Positions 33,284-42,806 of a stretch of 62,178 nt of DNA are shown piece by piece; the stretch's first letter is position 1; every line of letters begins with the position of its first letter. The notes under the pieces were generated by a model. That model made no database searches. It had not been told where the DNA came from and saw only the letters and a program-made list of their open reading frames with translations. A program made the position numbers and the translations under genes. The stretch comes from Propionibacteriaceae bacterium UBA6238 (GTDB taxonomy: Bacteria; Actinomycetota; Actinomycetes; Propionibacteriales; Propionibacteriaceae), in NCBI GenBank assembly GCA_002441465.1, contig DJWE01000092.1:1-62178 (forward strand). Direction: 5' to 3'.

Positions 33284-34081
33284 TCAACGCGCTTCCCCGC
33301 CCACGTCACCGGCAGTGAATGGCGTCTGGTCGGTGGGTACCATCCAGCAGGAGTAGAACCGAATCGATCTCCTCGCGAAGGCGAATGGGACCCCGCCGAT
33401 CGCATCAGAGCAGTCAACAACTGCAACATACTTCGGATTGTTGAGCTGGCGAACAGCCGCCTTCGCACCCTTCTCCGAAACAGAGATGATCTCTCTGGGA
33501 TCGAAGTCCATCTCCGCCGTCTTCGTGATGTGAGAGCCGACCTCGAGCAGGCCGTACTCGCCTATCGGGAACTCGACAAGATCGATGAAGCAGTGATCGC
33601 TGCTGGCCATGATCTCTCTCGCGCACGCAGGCGATCCCTGGGGCAGGACCGCGCCGAGTCGGACAAATGGCCCGTAGGAGGGCTGGATGTTGACGTTCCG
33701 CCCAGAAGTAGTATTCGTGAGCGTCCACGAGATTGAAATCGGACTGGTCGCGACGATTGTGGCGAACCCAGGAGCGGAGTTGGCGACGTCAACATCGAGA
33801 TTCAGCCCATCAATCGCATAATCGACCCGCAGGGTATAGCCCGCACCATCCTTCCATTTGATGGTGCCCGTGTACTGCGGTTCGGCCTCGGTCGGTTCGG
33901 CCTCGGTCGGTTCGGTCGCAGGCGAGTCGCTGGACGGGGTAGACCCACTCGCGCCGGCCGTCGCTGCGGAGGTCGCCTGCGGTGGGTCTTGCTTCGGGGA
34001 AGCCGAACATGCGGCCAGCAGTGCGACGAGCACGCATGCGGTCGCAACACCGAAGGCATGCGTCACGGTTGCCCCGTTCAT
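33284..34081 (-). CDS. Putative lipoprotein of unknown function
   Basis: This 265-residue protein has a lipoprotein signal with lipobox LAAC (cysteine 25), a low-complexity Ser/Thr/Pro/Glu linker with a repeated TEAEP element, and a folded domain of about 180 residues. The folded part has four cysteines (in SPACAREIM, DHCFIDL, VVDCSD and FYSCWMV) that could form disulfides. I do not recognise the domain. The start is uncertain: the ATG at 34081 gives a normal signal peptide, while a GTG at 34129 would add 16 residues. Confidence 0.6.
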   Translation of the reverse strand: MNGATVTHAFGVATACVLVALLAACSASPKQDPPQATSAATAGASGSTPSSDSPATEPTEAEPTEAEPQYTGTIKWKDGAGYTLRVDYAIDGLNLDVDVANSAPGFATIVATSPISISWTLTNTTSGRNVNIQPSYGPFVRLGAVLPQGSPACAREIMASSDHCFIDLVEFPIGEYGLLEVGSHITKTAEMDFDPREIISVSEKGAKAAVRQLNNPKYVAVVDCSDAIGGVPFAFARRSIRFYSCWMVPTDQTPFTAGDVGGEAR

Positions 34082-34365
34082 GCCCAGCGTCCAGTGCGCC
34101 CTACTTATGGGCCTCCTGAGTGTCTCCACTCTCGCTCGCCTCCTGCGCTTCCAGAGAGTTCATCGCCTCCCGCTCACCGACCTCGCAATCCGTTAGGGCC
34201 GATCGGCGCTTTCGGGCACGAGGGAAGTCAGCCACACCTCGCCCGGCAGCAGCGCGCAGCAGAGGCGCGTTCATACAGGTTCATACATGAGGCGATGCGA
34301 CATGGCGGGCCGGTTCTTCGGCTACGCGCTGGCCGGAAGGAAGCCGCCGGGCCACGTGGGTCCGC

Positions 34366-37300
34366 TCAGCAGGGGTCCTGCGGCGCGATTCCGGGGAGGT
34401 AGCGAGCCCATTCGTCCGGACTGAGAACGTCGCCGCGGTTCCGGCAGAGCTGATCGTGTGCCCGGTCGAGCCCACTGGTCCAGGTGCGAATGTCTCCGTT
34501 CTCGCCGCCGACGACCAACGTGGCGCCGCCGTCGAGGAACCGTGCGTCGTTGGTGCGGCCCAGGTTGCCGTCCAGGGCGAGGTACGCCTCCGAGTCCGGC
34601 CGGTCGAGGTGCCACGCCCAGACGAGATTGTCGCCGCCCACCCCGATCAGGGTGTTGTCGTCAGGGCTGAACGTAAGCGCGTAAGTGGCTGCGTGGGGGT
34701 CGCCGTAGCTCTTGCGCTGGCTCGGCGCGGCGGAATCCGTGACGTCCCACAGCGTGACTCCTCCGCTGTCGGTGCCGACGGCGAGGGTGCGGGAGTGGTT
34801 GGCGAAGGCGGCGATCGTCGGCAGCGCGCCGAGCCCTTCGATCCGCCCGACCAGTCGGGGTGCCCCCGGCTCGGCCACGTCCCACAACTGGACGAGACCG
34901 CCCTCAACGGGGACGGCGAGCAGCTCGCCGTCCGGGCTGAAGGTGACGCCCTGCGGGGTCGGGGTGTCCAGTGTGGCCAGGAGGCTGAGGTGCCCGACCG
35001 CGTCCGCTCGGTAGAGCGCGACCTTCGTCCCCGTGTACTGAAGCGCCGCGACGAGTGAGGAGTCCGGCGAGACCGCGAGCGCCCCGATGTAGGAGCCCGG
35101 GAAGACGTCGGTCGTGGTGGCCCTGCCGGTGCCCGACGCGGTGATCGGCCAGCTGAGCACGGAGCCGTCGCTGGTGCCGGCGAGCAGGAAGGTTCCGTTG
35201 GGGGCGAGGGCGACCGCGGAGGCCATGCTGCGTCCGCCGACGTCGGGGTCGGGCAGCCGGCGGGTCTCATCGCCGGTCGTGTCCCACAGTTCGACGCCGT
35301 CGTACAGCGTGGAGGCAGCCAGATGTGCCGCGTCGGTGTCCGTGCTCATCGCGTAGACGCTGGAGCCGCTCCGCAGCACCGGATTGGTGGCCTGCCATAC
35401 CCGCAGCGCGCCGTCGGTGCCCGCGCTCACCGGGCGCCCGTGGACCATCTCCACACCAGTCACCAGGGTCGCGCCACCGAGCTTCTCGCGCAGGCCACCG
35501 GTCGCAGCGTCAAACAGGTAGGCGTTCTGGTCGGAGTTCGCCACCAGCAAGGTGCTGCCGTCGCCGCTGTAGGAGAGGTCGTTGGTCCAGCTGTCGAAGC
35601 CGAGCAGCGGCTCTTGCGGTCTCGCCGAGGAGCCGGACAACGCCCAGCGGAGAACCCGGCGGCCCCGGATCCCTGCGGCGAGCTGGCTGCCGTCCGGGCT
35701 GACCGCGAGGCTCTGGCTGACCACCCCAGCCGTGTCGTAGCTGAACGTGAGATCGGCCAGGCGTCGGGGATGGTCGCCAGCGCTCCAATGCGCGACGGCG
35801 TCGATCCCGCCGGCCACGAACAACTCATCCGTGGTGGGGCTGAACACCACGGCTCTCGCGGGCGTGTTCGAGGCCAGGGTCAACGACTCGAGCTTCGTGG
35901 GAGCCCCGCTGGGCGGGATCGACCACAGCACGACCTCACCGGTGGATGTCGCCAGCGCCAGCCGGTCGCCCGCGGAGTTGAACGCTGCTCCGTAGGTGGT
36001 GAAGTCGCCGTCGCGCAGGTCGGCGAGGAGCGTCGGCTCGCCCGTCACGTCCCACAGCCCGGCGGCCGATCCACCGCCGGTCGCGAGCAGAGTCCGGTCA
36101 CCGGAGCGGACGAGTGCTAGCGCGTACAGGGCTCCAGCCTTCGGGTCGGCGGTGAAGGTGGTGCCCGGCGAGCGAGTCAGCTCGTTCCCCCTCCACAAGG
36201 TGACCTCACCACTGCCGTTCGCCCGCGCGACCAGTTCGTCGTCGTCGGTCTTGGCCACGATGGCGCTGGGCGCGCCGACCCATCGGATCGGGGTGTTCAC
36301 CGAGGTCGCGTCCAGCAGGGCGGACTGGGCTTGCCTGGTGTCGGCCAGGCTCGCCGACACCAACGCCATCTGGGCCATCAGGTTTGGGTCCTCAGCCCTG
36401 ATCGAGCGCGCCTCGAGCGCGACCTGGCGTGATTGGGCCTCCAGCCTGGAGGTGTCGGCCGCCGTCTGGAGGCCCCGACCCTGCCAGTACAGCCCTACGG
36501 ACACCATCGCCAGCACCACGGCCACCGCCGTCAGGCCCACGGCGAGCCGGCGACCCCGCCGCAGACTTCGGTTCGTCCGCTGCTCTACGGCGAGGACGGA
36601 CGTGAAGTGCTCCCGGCTCGCGGCGAGGAACTCCGACTCCAGCGGGCTCAGCAGGCTCTTCCGCCCGGGATCACGCACCCATTCGCTGAACACCTCGAGC
36701 CGGTCGACCGGGATCAGGGCGTCGGCAGCCCGTCCGCTCCCCGCCCAGACCTCAGTCGCGTGCCGCAGCTGCTCGACCACCAACAGATCGGCCCGGCTGT
36801 CGTTGATCCATTCGCGGACCCGGGGCCAATGACTCAGCAGAGCGTCGTGGCTGATCCGCACAGACTCGTCAGCGACGGTGAGCATCCGTGCGCCAACGAA
36901 CGCGTCCATCGCCTCCAGGCCCGCGTCATCAATGTCGTCCAGGGAAACGACCTCCCGCGACAGCACGTCGCCGGAGATCCGCACGAGCCTCAGGAAGAGT
37001 CGCCTCGCAGCGTCCTGCCCGGTTTCGTTCAGGGACTGGTAGACCTCCTCGGCCAGACCCTGGACCGCCGACCCGACGCCGCCGGCCCGCACGTAGTCAG
37101 CCAGGGTCATCCGGCTGCCCTTGCTCGCAGCCCAGGCGACCAGCAAGGCGGTGGACAGCAACGGGAGCACGTCCACCGCTACCGTGCCCGGACGCGGCCC
37201 TGCCGCCAGATCGTCGAGCAGCACCGGCACCAGATCTTCATCGACGCTCACTCCGGACAGTGCCGCCGGCCCGACGATCGCGGCCCGGGCCTCGTCACGC

Positions 37301-38040
37301 GTCAGCGGCGAAACCAGGAAGGGACGCGCCAGCGCGTCCGTGAGTTCGGGAGCCTGGGCGGCCCGGGCGAACGCATCGGCCCGCATGCCCAGCACCACCA
37401 CACGGTCTTCGGCGAGACTCGCCAGGCCGGACAGCGCGTTCGCCATCGCCTCCTCGTCGAACCCGAAGACCTCCTCGAACTGGTCGACCACGACCAGGTC
37501 CGCATGGAGATCTCCACCAGGGGACAGGTCGGAGACCGCCACACTCGCGACCGACCAGTCGCTCAACAACCCCTCCACGGACTCCTTGCCGATCAGACCC
37601 GCCGCAAGCAAGGAGGACTTTCCGCAACCCGATGGTCCGAGCACGACGAGGACTCCCGATCTTGCTTCCCGTGCAACTACCGTCTCGGCAAGACGCCTCG
37701 CCTCGGCGTCCCTGCCGAAGAAAAGATCGCTGTCGTCTGCCTGATAGGGACGCAGGCCGAGGTAGGGCGCCTTACCGGACCGCAATTCGGGGCCAACCCT
37801 CGCCCAGGTGTCCTCCCACAGGTCCTCAGGAATCTCACCCAGGAGTCCGAGCTCGGCCACCATCCGCAGATAATTCTGCCGAAGCGCAGGGACGGGAAAG
37901 TGATTCCCGTTCAACCAGCCCTGCATTGTGGGTGTCGGCACGTCGGCGATTCGCGCCACGTCCCGGATCGAACGGTGCTGACGTCGACGCTCCGCGTCAA
38001 TGCGGGCGGAAAAGCTCTTCCGAGACTCGGCGACGCTCAC
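34366..38040 (-). CDS. HTH-STAND NTPase-WD40 repeat membrane protein (copy 2)
   Basis: This 1224-residue protein has the same architecture as the one at 15735-19433. It has an HTH (DVARIADVPTPTMQGWLNG), the nSTAND1 entry YLGLRPYQADDSDLFFGR, Walker A GPSGCGKSS, Walker B DLVVVDQFEE, a transmembrane helix near 497-517 (LAVGLTAVAVVLAMVSVGLY), and a WD40 propeller to a C-terminus with WARYLPG and a final Cys. The copies agree most in the HTH, NTPase and the region after the helix, and diverge in the blades. The start is a GTG; no strong ribosome site is visible. Role unknown; signalling or defence are the family options. Confidence 0.83.
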   Translation of the reverse strand: MSVAESRKSFSARIDAERRRQHRSIRDVARIADVPTPTMQGWLNGNHFPVPALRQNYLRMVAELGLLGEIPEDLWEDTWARVGPELRSGKAPYLGLRPYQADDSDLFFGRDAEARRLAETVVAREARSGVLVVLGPSGCGKSSLLAAGLIGKESVEGLLSDWSVASVAVSDLSPGGDLHADLVVVDQFEEVFGFDEEAMANALSGLASLAEDRVVVLGMRADAFARAAQAPELTDALARPFLVSPLTRDEARAAIVGPAALSGVSVDEDLVPVLLDDLAAGPRPGTVAVDVLPLLSTALLVAWAASKGSRMTLADYVRAGGVGSAVQGLAEEVYQSLNETGQDAARRLFLRLVRISGDVLSREVVSLDDIDDAGLEAMDAFVGARMLTVADESVRISHDALLSHWPRVREWINDSRADLLVVEQLRHATEVWAGSGRAADALIPVDRLEVFSEWVRDPGRKSLLSPLESEFLAASREHFTSVLAVEQRTNRSLRRGRRLAVGLTAVAVVLAMVSVGLYWQGRGLQTAADTSRLEAQSRQVALEARSIRAEDPNLMAQMALVSASLADTRQAQSALLDATSVNTPIRWVGAPSAIVAKTDDDELVARANGSGEVTLWRGNELTRSPGTTFTADPKAGALYALALVRSGDRTLLATGGGSAAGLWDVTGEPTLLADLRDGDFTTYGAAFNSAGDRLALATSTGEVVLWSIPPSGAPTKLESLTLASNTPARAVVFSPTTDELFVAGGIDAVAHWSAGDHPRRLADLTFSYDTAGVVSQSLAVSPDGSQLAAGIRGRRVLRWALSGSSARPQEPLLGFDSWTNDLSYSGDGSTLLVANSDQNAYLFDAATGGLREKLGGATLVTGVEMVHGRPVSAGTDGALRVWQATNPVLRSGSSVYAMSTDTDAAHLAASTLYDGVELWDTTGDETRRLPDPDVGGRSMASAVALAPNGTFLLAGTSDGSVLSWPITASGTGRATTTDVFPGSYIGALAVSPDSSLVAALQYTGTKVALYRADAVGHLSLLATLDTPTPQGVTFSPDGELLAVPVEGGLVQLWDVAEPGAPRLVGRIEGLGALPTIAAFANHSRTLAVGTDSGGVTLWDVTDSAAPSQRKSYGDPHAATYALTFSPDDNTLIGVGGDNLVWAWHLDRPDSEAYLALDGNLGRTNDARFLDGGATLVVGGENGDIRTWTSGLDRAHDQLCRNRGDVLSPDEWARYLPGIAPQDPC

Positions 38041-38295
38041 TCCCGGATTCTGACAGTCGACCCGCTTCAGCGTTGCCCAGTTCCCTGCGTGAGACGAAAG
38101 CGTCCTGGGGGAAAGCGGACCTCAGGCGTAGGGCCAGACACGGGAACTCGTGCCGCCCGGATGCTCGCAGCACGAGCGACCGCCGACGAGTCGTATCCGG
38201 ACTTGGCCGGCCTGCCGTTTGGCAGACCCCGAGCGGCGCTGTGCCCAACTCCGAGAACTCGCGCGGAGTTGGGCCGGCCCGGGCGCTTCAGGTTG

Positions 38296-40245
38296 TTAGG
38301 CGATGACGGCAGCGGTGGGAGCAGAGGTTTTGGACGCGGTGACGTAGCCGACACGTTTGGCGGTGACCTTGACCGTGATCTTCTTCCCCACATCCTTGCC
38401 AACCAAGGCGTAGGCGCTGCCCTTGGCTCCGGTGATCGGGGTGCCGGAGCGATACCACTGGTAGCTGAACGCGGAGGGTGTTGGCTGCCAGTCACCCTTG
38501 ACCACTGTCAGGGTCTGTCCGCTCTGCGCGGTGCCGGTGATGGCCGGCACTGCGGTGGTGAACTTCGCCTTCGCGATCGTGGTGGTGTAGGCGGAGGTCT
38601 TGGTCACCGACGCATAGCCCGAGGCCGTACCAACCACGGCGACCTTCAGCTTGTAGCCGGCGTAGCGGCCGTTCACCTGGTAGGTGCGGCTGGTCGCGCC
38701 GGAAATCTTGGACACCTTGCCCGACGGGCTCTTGGCGTACCACTGATAGCTGAACGCGGTCGCCGGCGCTGCCGGTGCCCAGGTGCCCTCGCTGACGGTC
38801 AGCGCTTGATCGACCGCGCGGGTGCCGGTGATCTTCGGGGTCGCCCCCACCATGGGCGGCTGCACCACACCGGTCAGCCCGGAATACCTGGTCGTGGTCA
38901 CATAGCCGGCCCGGTAGCCCTTCACCCGCACCTTCAACGCCTTGCCCTTGTCGGTGCTGGTGGGTTTGTAGGTAGCCCTGGTCGCACCCTTGATCGCGGT
39001 GCTCTTCCCCGTTCCGCTGACTCGGTACCACTGGTACTTGAACGATGCTGACGGATCCCAACTCCCCGTCACAACGGTCACCGGCATCCCGACCCGCACC
39101 ACGCCAGACACTGTCGGTGCCGTTGCGGTCACGAACGGAGCCTTCGCCACCTTCGCGGTCCACGCAGAAGACTTCGACGCCGACTTCGCCCCGGCCAACG
39201 ACCCGGTCACCTTCACCTGCAGCCGATAGCCGACATCGCTAGCTTTCGCCTGGTAGGTTCCGCCGGTCGCACCCGAGATCGCCTTCACCGTTCCTGAGGG
39301 GCTCTTGCGGTACCAGCGGTACTTCAACGTGACCCCGTCAGGACCCCAGGCACCCGGAAGCGCCGACAACACTTGGTCCGTGACCGGCGTGGTGTCGCTG
39401 ATTGTCGGGGTCGGCGTCGGTGAGATGGTCGCAACCTTCACCACCCCGGTAGCGGGCGAGGTCTTCGACACCGAGGTGTAGCCATTCTTCGATCCGGTCA
39501 CCCGCACCGCCAGCGTGGAACCCACATCACCTGCCTGGACGGTGTACGCCGCCCCGGTCGCACCCGTGATCGCCGACGAACCGCGGAACCACTGGTACGC
39601 CAGGTCCACTGGCGCCGGCCCCCACACTCCGGTGTTCAGTGTCAGCTTCTGACCGGCCATCGGCGTCGTGTCCGAGATCGCCGGGACCGGGGTCGAGGTC
39701 AACTTCCCCGCGATGACCTTTGCGGTCGGATCCGACGTCATGGTCACCGGCACGTACCCCTCTTTCGACCCGGTCACCTGCACGGTGAGCTGAGCACCCA
39801 GATCAGCCGGTTTCACCGCGTACTGGGCCATGGTCGCGCCCTCGATCGGGCCGGTGCCCCGGAACCACTGGTATGCCAGAGCCACCGGAGCCGGGCCCCA
39901 CTCCCCCGGCTCGGCGGTCACCATCGAGCCAACCTGCGCGGTCCCCGAGATGCCGGGGGTCGGAGCGGTCAACGCCAGATCCCCTCCAGGAACCAGGACG
40001 TTCTGGGTAGAGGACACCGTGGTTGACGCATACCCGTCCTTGGTGCCGGTCACCGCCACCGTCAGGGTGGCGCCGGCATCCTCACCGGTCACCACATAGG
40101 TGGCCCCATCAGCACCCGTGATCGGTTCGCCGTCGCGAAGCCACTGGAAGGACAGCGTCACCGGGGCAGGCCCCCACTCGCCTGGATCGGCCGTCAGCGT
40201 GGCACCCACCTCAGCGTCGCCGCTGATCGTGGGGACCGAGTAGGT
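38296..40245 (-). repeat. Seven tandem Ig-like repeats (about 270-290 bases each)
   Basis: In-frame repeats of about 86-97 codons form the C-terminal 650 residues of the secreted protein. The key pattern is W-x-P near residue 25, YQW(F/Y)R near 35, GA-x-x-x-x-Y near 50 and V-x-G-x-x-x-GY near 70. The first three units are closer to each other (GxWGPAPV) than to the last four. Confidence 0.75.
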
Positions 40246-42516
40246 CAAACCGCCCTGCACCACAACCTCGCCCAGCGGACGATCGGTTCCGTCGACGGCA
40301 ACCACGGCACCAGAGCCGTCACTGGCCTGGCTGGACAGCGTGAAGGTGTAGGTGCCGCTGGGCACATAGACCCCGGCATCGTTCCTTCCGTCCCACGCAA
40401 TCCCGCGTAGCGAACCAGTCCCGCTGGCAGGAACATCGATACGACGAACCACCGTGCCCGCCGAATCGCTGACCTCCAGCTGGCCGGCGTCCACCGGCTT
40501 GGTCAGATCGACGTCAAGCGTCCAAGCCTTATCGGTGAGGTCAAACGCGTCCGAAGCAACCACCCCCAACGAACGCGGAGCCGATGTGACGATGCCCTCA
40601 ACTCTGGTGACTACCAGTTCGGTGCTCGTGCTGTAGGCGACCCTGTTGCCATCGAGAGCTACCGCCCCACAGCCCTGGCTGTCCAGGGCCGGGCCAACAG
40701 TGTTGGTGGTGAGGTTCCAGACTCTCGTCTCGCAACCGTCGCCGTCGCCGTACCCTCGAATGATCGCTGCGCCGTCTCCGAGCGCTTCGATCCTGCCACT
40801 CTGGGTGAGAGTCCGGCCGGTGCGGTAGTCGTACACCGCGGCGGAGCCCGACAACCCGATCCAGTCGCCCCAGATCAGGCCGCTGGCCGTCTCGCCGTCA
40901 TCGAGACTGAAGGCGACGGGGTCAGCACCACCGGTCAGGTCGGCGACCTGGTAGCTACCGTCATCTTGACGCTCCAAGATCAGGCTGCCAAACAACCCGA
41001 TCGCGGTGCTTTCCGCCCGCCAATCACCGCTGGGCATCAAGACACCCGGGAACATCTCCCCACCGCCGAAGTCCTCGTTCGACCAGTTGGCGAGCAGGTA
41101 GGGGCCGCTCAGCGCGATGCCCTTGAAGTACTGAAAGTTGAGATTCGTCGTGTGGTCACCGTCATGGACAACCACGGCTCGCGGAGTTTCGTCGGAGCCG
41201 CCAGCGAGAGGTTCGACCAAGCGCACACCCGACGCCATCGGATAGCCCCGGACGGTCCGGAACACCTCTTCGGTTCCCAGAGAGCCTCCGACGGTGGCGC
41301 GCCTCCAGACAGTCTGATGCTCGGAGCTGTCATCCTCCCAATCGACCAGAATCCAGTCGCGCATGTCGGAACCGACCACGGACGCCGGCGTCAGCGCGAG
41401 TGAGCCGGGGCTCACTGGGGACCTCGCCCATGGCATGCTCGCAACGCGCTCCAGGGCGCCGGAGCTGTCGGGCTGCACCAGGTAACTGTCCGTCAGATCG
41501 AACGTGGACAGGATCGGGACACCTGACTCCTGGTTCTGGCTCGGCCTCCAGTCGCCCACCTCGATCGACACGGCGGGCCCGAACGAGCCGTCCGTAACCG
41601 GGTACCACTCACCGGACACGAGATCACTGTGAATGGTGGCCTCCGCCGTCACGAGGACCCCCGCACCGGTGAAATGGTTGAAGTAGTCCCGAGAGGTATT
41701 CCACACCTGCGTGGCCGAGCAGGTTGAGGAATCGAGTGACAGATCGTGAACGCAGGTCTTGGTCTGGTAGGACACATCAGTGGGTGCGTAGTACACCAAG
41801 GCGCCCACCGCCTGGAGAGTGTAAGTGCCGATGATCACCGTGTCATCGAGCACGGTGGTGGAGCCGGCCTCATCCGCAGCAGCCAAGTTGTAGGTCGGAA
41901 TGCCATCCGACTCGCCCACGGCCAACAGCCCGACCGTGCCATCGGCACTAAGGCCCCGGGCATCGAAGTCGGCCGGGAGGGTCGGCCCCCGATCACCCGT
42001 CCGAAGATCAAGGACCTGCTTCGACCAGGTCTGTGTTGCAGCGTCATAGCTTCCCTGCAGCAGAAGGCGTGACCCGCGCCCCTCCAGGACGTAGTTGCCG
42101 GCATAGGGCATCGACAGCTCGTTCCCCCAGGTGTTCGTGCTGAGGTCGAGAGTGAAGGCTGTGACGATGGCGGGTTCCTCATTGTCGTCGTACTGGACGT
42201 TCCACAGCGGCACCACGGCGCCCTGGGGCGTGCCCACTTCAAGCTGATTGCAGCCGTTCTCAGTGCCGCACGGAGCGGGCAGGCTGGCCGTCAGCCATGT
42301 AGCCCCTCCATCCGTCGACAACCGGAGGACATCGTCGTAGGAAGCCAGAATGCCGTCGCCCGAGACCGCCAGGATTTCCACCATTCCTGGCCTGGTGGGC
42401 AGATCGACCCGCATGTCCAGAGCCTCGGCAGACGCAGTTGTGTGGTTCGTCGCGAGCAGCCCCACCGCTACGACCAGCGCTGATCCGAACCCGACCCACT
42501 TCTTGAGACCCCGCAT
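38296..42516 (-). CDS. Large secreted protein: propeller-like domain, FlgD-type Ig domain, seven Ig-like repeats
   Basis: This 1406-residue protein starts with a Sec signal (MRGLKKWVGFGSALVVAVGL, cleavage after TASA). Residues about 30-650 are beta-rich and look like a propeller (LSTDGGATW, repeated W/G-rich turns). Residues about 655-755 resemble the FlgD Ig-like domain (SDSAGTVVRRIDVP and WDGRNDAG). Seven tandem repeats of about 90 residues fill the rest, each with P-x-I-x-G/D, a G-x-W, then YQWYR and a final TGS-x-x-GY pattern. No LPXTG or membrane anchor is seen at the C-terminus. It is probably an exported adhesin or sensor. The ATG at 42516 is chosen because the signal peptide starts there. 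Confidence 0.75.
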   Translation of the reverse strand: MRGLKKWVGFGSALVVAVGLLATNHTTASAEALDMRVDLPTRPGMVEILAVSGDGILASYDDVLRLSTDGGATWLTASLPAPCGTENGCNQLEVGTPQGAVVPLWNVQYDDNEEPAIVTAFTLDLSTNTWGNELSMPYAGNYVLEGRGSRLLLQGSYDAATQTWSKQVLDLRTGDRGPTLPADFDARGLSADGTVGLLAVGESDGIPTYNLAAADEAGSTTVLDDTVIIGTYTLQAVGALVYYAPTDVSYQTKTCVHDLSLDSSTCSATQVWNTSRDYFNHFTGAGVLVTAEATIHSDLVSGEWYPVTDGSFGPAVSIEVGDWRPSQNQESGVPILSTFDLTDSYLVQPDSSGALERVASMPWARSPVSPGSLALTPASVVGSDMRDWILVDWEDDSSEHQTVWRRATVGGSLGTEEVFRTVRGYPMASGVRLVEPLAGGSDETPRAVVVHDGDHTTNLNFQYFKGIALSGPYLLANWSNEDFGGGEMFPGVLMPSGDWRAESTAIGLFGSLILERQDDGSYQVADLTGGADPVAFSLDDGETASGLIWGDWIGLSGSAAVYDYRTGRTLTQSGRIEALGDGAAIIRGYGDGDGCETRVWNLTTNTVGPALDSQGCGAVALDGNRVAYSTSTELVVTRVEGIVTSAPRSLGVVASDAFDLTDKAWTLDVDLTKPVDAGQLEVSDSAGTVVRRIDVPASGTGSLRGIAWDGRNDAGVYVPSGTYTFTLSSQASDGSGAVVAVDGTDRPLGEVVVQGGLTYSVPTISGDAEVGATLTADPGEWGPAPVTLSFQWLRDGEPITGADGATYVVTGEDAGATLTVAVTGTKDGYASTTVSSTQNVLVPGGDLALTAPTPGISGTAQVGSMVTAEPGEWGPAPVALAYQWFRGTGPIEGATMAQYAVKPADLGAQLTVQVTGSKEGYVPVTMTSDPTAKVIAGKLTSTPVPAISDTTPMAGQKLTLNTGVWGPAPVDLAYQWFRGSSAITGATGAAYTVQAGDVGSTLAVRVTGSKNGYTSVSKTSPATGVVKVATISPTPTPTISDTTPVTDQVLSALPGAWGPDGVTLKYRWYRKSPSGTVKAISGATGGTYQAKASDVGYRLQVKVTGSLAGAKSASKSSAWTAKVAKAPFVTATAPTVSGVVRVGMPVTVVTGSWDPSASFKYQWYRVSGTGKSTAIKGATRATYKPTSTDKGKALKVRVKGYRAGYVTTTRYSGLTGVVQPPMVGATPKITGTRAVDQALTVSEGTWAPAAPATAFSYQWYAKSPSGKVSKISGATSRTYQVNGRYAGYKLKVAVVGTASGYASVTKTSAYTTTIAKAKFTTAVPAITGTAQSGQTLTVVKGDWQPTPSAFSYQWYRSGTPITGAKGSAYALVGKDVGKKITVKVTAKRVGYVTASKTSAPTAAVIA

Positions 42517-42806
42517 GACCCATCCCCCCCAGAAATTGGACGCTCGCGTCCCTGCCCGATCCCGCTCCCTCACAGCAACCGCCGACGGGTCGGCACCGAA
42601 CCCCGATGCGCCGGGGCGCTTGACCCGATTCTCGGTTGTGCACGTCGCCTCGCTCAGGAATGACGCAAGTTCATACGACCTCGTACGGGACGACGACGTG
42701 GGGGCCGCAGGATCATCGAGACCACCGTGTCGCGCCGCCGGCGGTGAGTCCGTGCCCGGCAGCACGTCCGACTGTGGCTGGGAGAGCGCCGGGTAGCCTT
42801 CCGAGC

